A DNA stretch of 64,000 bases, taken from Pacificimonas aurantium (GTDB lineage: Bacteria > Pseudomonadota > Alphaproteobacteria > Sphingomonadales > Sphingomonadaceae). This document shows, piece after piece, positions 61,932-64,000 of the stretch. Within the stretch, counting starts at the first letter, position 1, and every line of letters begins with the position of its first letter. The stretch is taken from positions 186,001 to 250,000 of the forward strand of contig NZ_JAGSGB010000001.1 in assembly GCF_020092905.1 (NCBI RefSeq). Reading direction: 5' to 3'. The notes beneath the pieces were generated by a model, which made no database searches, was not told where the DNA came from, and saw nothing but the letters and a program-made list of their open reading frames with translations. The position numbers and the translations under genes were made by a program.

Positions 61932-63182
61932 TTATTCCAGGGTTTCGGCAGCTTCGGCGATTGCCGTCCACACCCGGCCCAGGTCTGCCTCGTCGATACA
62001 ATAGGGCGGCATGACATAGACCGTATTCCCCAGCGGGCGCAGCAGGATCCCCTCGCCGCGGAACCGGCGCATCAGCCGCGGGGCGAGGTCCGACAGATAG
62101 CTTGCCGCCTCACCGCCTAGGTCCAGCGCCGCGATGGTCCCGCACCAGCGCACGTTGCGCACTGCGGGCAGAGCCTCCAGCGCCCGCGCATGGTCGGCCT
62201 GCCGCGCCGACAGGTCGCGAATTCGCGCTTCGACCGGCTCGCTTTTCCAGATGCCGATATTCGCCGCTGCCGCCGCGCAGGCCAGCGGGTTCGCGGTGTA
62301 GCTCGACGAGTGGTAGAACATCTTCGCGCGGTCCTCTGACAGGTGCGCCTCATAGATCGGCTCCGCCGCCATGGTCACCGCCAGGGGAACGGCGCCGCCG
62401 GTCAGCCCCTTCGAAAGGCACAATATGTCGGGAACGACCTTCGCTTGGTCGCAGGCGAGCAGCGTGCCGGTGCGGCCCCAGCCGGTCATCACTTCGTCGG
62501 CAATGAACAAGACGCCGTGCGCGGTGCAGATGCGGCGCATCTCGGCCAGTAGCCCGGCGCCGTACATCAGCATTCCCCCGGCACCCAGCACCAGCGGTTC
62601 GACGATGAAGGCCGCCGCGCCCTTGCGACACTCCGCTTCCAGCGCATCGAGCGTCTCCTGCCCGTTCCCCTCCGGAAACGGCACCCGGCCGACGTCGAAC
62701 AGCAGCGGGTCATAGGGTGCGTTGAACACTCCGCGGGCGCCGACCGACATCGCGCCGATCGTATCGCCGTGATAGCTGTGTTCCATCACCAGGATGCGGT
62801 GCCGGCCTTCGCCCCGATGCGCCCAGAAGCCCAGCGCCATTTTCAGCGCCACCTCGACGCTGGTGGAACCGGAATCCGAAAAGAACACGCGCGTCAGCTC
62901 GTCGGGCAACATGCGGCGCAGGCCCGCCGCCACCGTCTCGGCCGGCTCGTGCGTCCAGCCGGCGAAGATGATCTGGTCAAGCTGCTGCGCCTGCTCGGCG
63001 ATCGCGGTCATGATCTTCGGGTGGCAGTGGCCGTGCGTCGTGACCCACCAGGAGGAGATGGCGTCGATCAGGCGCTGCCCATCGCGCGTATGAATCGCCG
63101 CGCCCTCCGCGCGCACGACTTCGGGAATGTCGTCGCCCAGCCCATGCTGGGTGAAGGGATGCCATATGGGCTTGTCGCTCAT
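61932..63182 (-). CDS. bioA: Adenosylmethionine-8-amino-7-oxononanoate transaminase BioA
   Basis: PLP enzyme converting KAPA to DAPA in biotin synthesis with SAM as amino donor, 416 residues. It has IWHPFTQHGLGDDIP, DAISSWWVTTHGHCHPKI, FSDSGSTSVEVALKMAL, the PLP Asp in FIADEVMTGWGRTG and Lys in CLSKGLTGGAVPL. The ATG overlaps the bioD stop, so bioF-bioD-bioA are coupled in that order on the minus strand. Confidence 0.97.
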   Translation of the reverse strand: MSDKPIWHPFTQHGLGDDIPEVVRAEGAAIHTRDGQRLIDAISSWWVTTHGHCHPKIMTAIAEQAQQLDQIIFAGWTHEPAETVAAGLRRMLPDELTRVFFSDSGSTSVEVALKMALGFWAHRGEGRHRILVMEHSYHGDTIGAMSVGARGVFNAPYDPLLFDVGRVPFPEGNGQETLDALEAECRKGAAAFIVEPLVLGAGGMLMYGAGLLAEMRRICTAHGVLFIADEVMTGWGRTGTLLACDQAKVVPDILCLSKGLTGGAVPLAVTMAAEPIYEAHLSEDRAKMFYHSSSYTANPLACAAAAANIGIWKSEPVEARIRDLSARQADHARALEALPAVRNVRWCGTIAALDLGGEAASYLSDLAPRLMRRFRGEGILLRPLGNTVYVMPPYCIDEADLGRVWTAIAEAAETLE

Positions 63183-63808
63183 GTAAACTCGCCGATCCGG
63201 AAATTCTCGTCGAAGGCGCGCGCAAGCGCCGCGGGGGTCAGCGGATCGAGGCGCGGCAGGCGGCCGAGGCGGCGCACCTGGCCGATACGGCAGATCGCCT
63301 CCTCGCTGTCGGGGACGGCCTCGCCAATAAAGGCGATCCCGGCAATGGGCACCCCGCGCCGGCGCAGCGCCTCGACCGTCAGCAAACTATGGTTGATCGT
63401 GCCAAGCTCCGTCCGCGCGGCGATGATCGCGGGCAGGCCCCAGCGCGCGAACACGTCGGCGAACAGCATCTCGCCCGCCAGCGGCACCAGCGCTCCGCCC
63501 GCACCCTCGACCACCAGCGGCCGCTCTTCCGGCAGCGCCAGCCGGTCCGGGTCTATCGTCACACCGTCGATGCGCGCCGCGACATGGGGCGCACAGGGCG
63601 TCGACAGGCGATAACCGTCGGAAAGCACCCGGTGGGGCGGAAGTTCGGCCAGCCGCGCGACCCGGTCGCGGTCGCCGCCATCTTCTTCCAGGCCGGCCTG
63701 CACCGGTTTCCAGTAATGGGCGTCCAGCGCGCGCGTCAGCGCTGCCGCGAAGACGGTCTTGCCGATCTCGGTATCGGTGCCGGTCACGATGAAGGCGGGT
63801 CCCGTCAT
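63179..63808 (-). CDS. bioD: Dethiobiotin synthase BioD
   Basis: ATP-dependent closure of the ureido ring, 209 residues. The P-loop is VTGTDTEIGKTVFAAAL, with YWKPVQAGL, SPHVAAR-like APHVAARID and VEGAGGALVPL. The start overlaps the bioF stop and the end overlaps the bioA start. Confidence 0.97.
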   Translation of the reverse strand: MTGPAFIVTGTDTEIGKTVFAAALTRALDAHYWKPVQAGLEEDGGDRDRVARLAELPPHRVLSDGYRLSTPCAPHVAARIDGVTIDPDRLALPEERPLVVEGAGGALVPLAGEMLFADVFARWGLPAIIAARTELGTINHSLLTVEALRRRGVPIAGIAFIGEAVPDSEEAICRIGQVRRLGRLPRLDPLTPAALARAFDENFRIGEFT

Positions 63809-64000
63809 GCCGGCCCCGCCTGAAGCACATCGGCCAGCGCCTCCGCCAGCTCCCCGATATCGTCGGCGCTGCTGTTCAGCGTGATCGAGATGCGCAGCCG
63901 CGCGGTTCCGGCGGGCACGGTGGGCGGACGGATCCCGCGTACGTCGAAGCCGCGCCGTTGCAGCTCACCGGCGGCGCGCATGGTCCGCACATCGTCGCCA
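63805..64000 (-). CDS. bioF: 8-amino-7-oxononanoate synthase BioF (C-terminal part only)
   Basis: Last ~64 residues of a PLP alpha-oxoamine synthase; the rest lies beyond the window. VRGIRPPTVPAGTARLRISIT is the typical C-terminal motif of BioF. The gene heads the biotin cluster, coupled to bioD by a four-base overlap. Confidence 0.92.
   Translation of the reverse strand, partial: GDDVRTMRAAGELQRRGFDVRGIRPPTVPAGTARLRISITLNSSADDIGELAEALADVLQAGPA

Overview
This window is a dense, high-GC stretch of bacterial chromosome with no phage, transposon, CRISPR array or tRNA that I can see. The gene content points to an alphaproteobacterium, most likely order Sphingomonadales. The reasons are the petABC cytochrome bc1 operon followed by mtnP-apt, the split gcvPA/gcvPB glycine dehydrogenase, the three-gene proton-translocating transhydrogenase next to a tiny aa3-oxidase subunit IV gene, a DUF1192 gene beside a PIG3-type quinone oxidoreductase, and glyQ-glyS-ppdK. 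The order-level placement is an inference from gene families and gene order, not from a database search.

Layout: 0-4.1 kb holds a divergent quinone oxidoreductase, a small membrane protein, DUF1192 and a pair of acyl-CoA dehydrogenases that may form one heteromeric enzyme. At 4.16-4.39 kb a terminator is followed by a good match to an EcfG-type general-stress promoter and a hairpin-rich leader before an MBL-fold hydrolase. 4.4-12 kb is a + strand run with nadA and nadC, separated by a prolyl-oligopeptidase lipoprotein and DUF2254, ending in an RNase T2 lipoprotein. 12-16.5 kb (- strand) carries DUF4112, sodC, pntAA / a secreted hypothetical / pntAB / pntB, and the 45-residue oxidase subunit. 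16.7-21.8 kb has a sigma-54 response regulator, a PstS-like lipoprotein and a GAF-PAS-PAS-GGDEF-EAL protein. 21.9-27.4 kb is the glycine-cleavage operon (gcvT-gcvH-methyltransferase-gcvPA-gcvPB) under a tandem glycine riboswitch. 27.5-33.6 kb has hemF, the bc1 complex, mtnP and apt.

33.6-46.4 kb is the most unusual part. Two large serralysin-like metallopeptidase paralogues with RTX repeats both end in two copies of a roughly 100-residue module (signature LDPSFNxGGD) that I cannot assign to a named domain. Between them lie a ferritin-like PF10118 protein, its TetR partner and a MaoC hydratase. An M28 peptidase and an HExxHxxGxxH zinc protease follow, so this region plus the lipoprotein at 7-9 kb encodes five exported or probably exported peptidases.

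46.4-54 kb returns to housekeeping: pth, rplY, glyQ, glyS and ppdK. Inside glyS about 400 bases drop to roughly 50% GC. 54-55.9 kb contains a LysR gene flanked by two near-identical TTGCA-N5-TGCAA dyads. One dyad lies just upstream of a run of four consecutive stem-loops that ends in a near-perfect intrinsic terminator, a candidate small RNA. The other lies upstream of a small secreted protein. 55.9-64 kb has a TPP enzyme, a methyltransferase, soxR with a clear SoxR box controlling a VOC protein, an orphan PAS histidine kinase, a CPA1-type antiporter and a bioF-bioD-bioA operon cut by the window edge.
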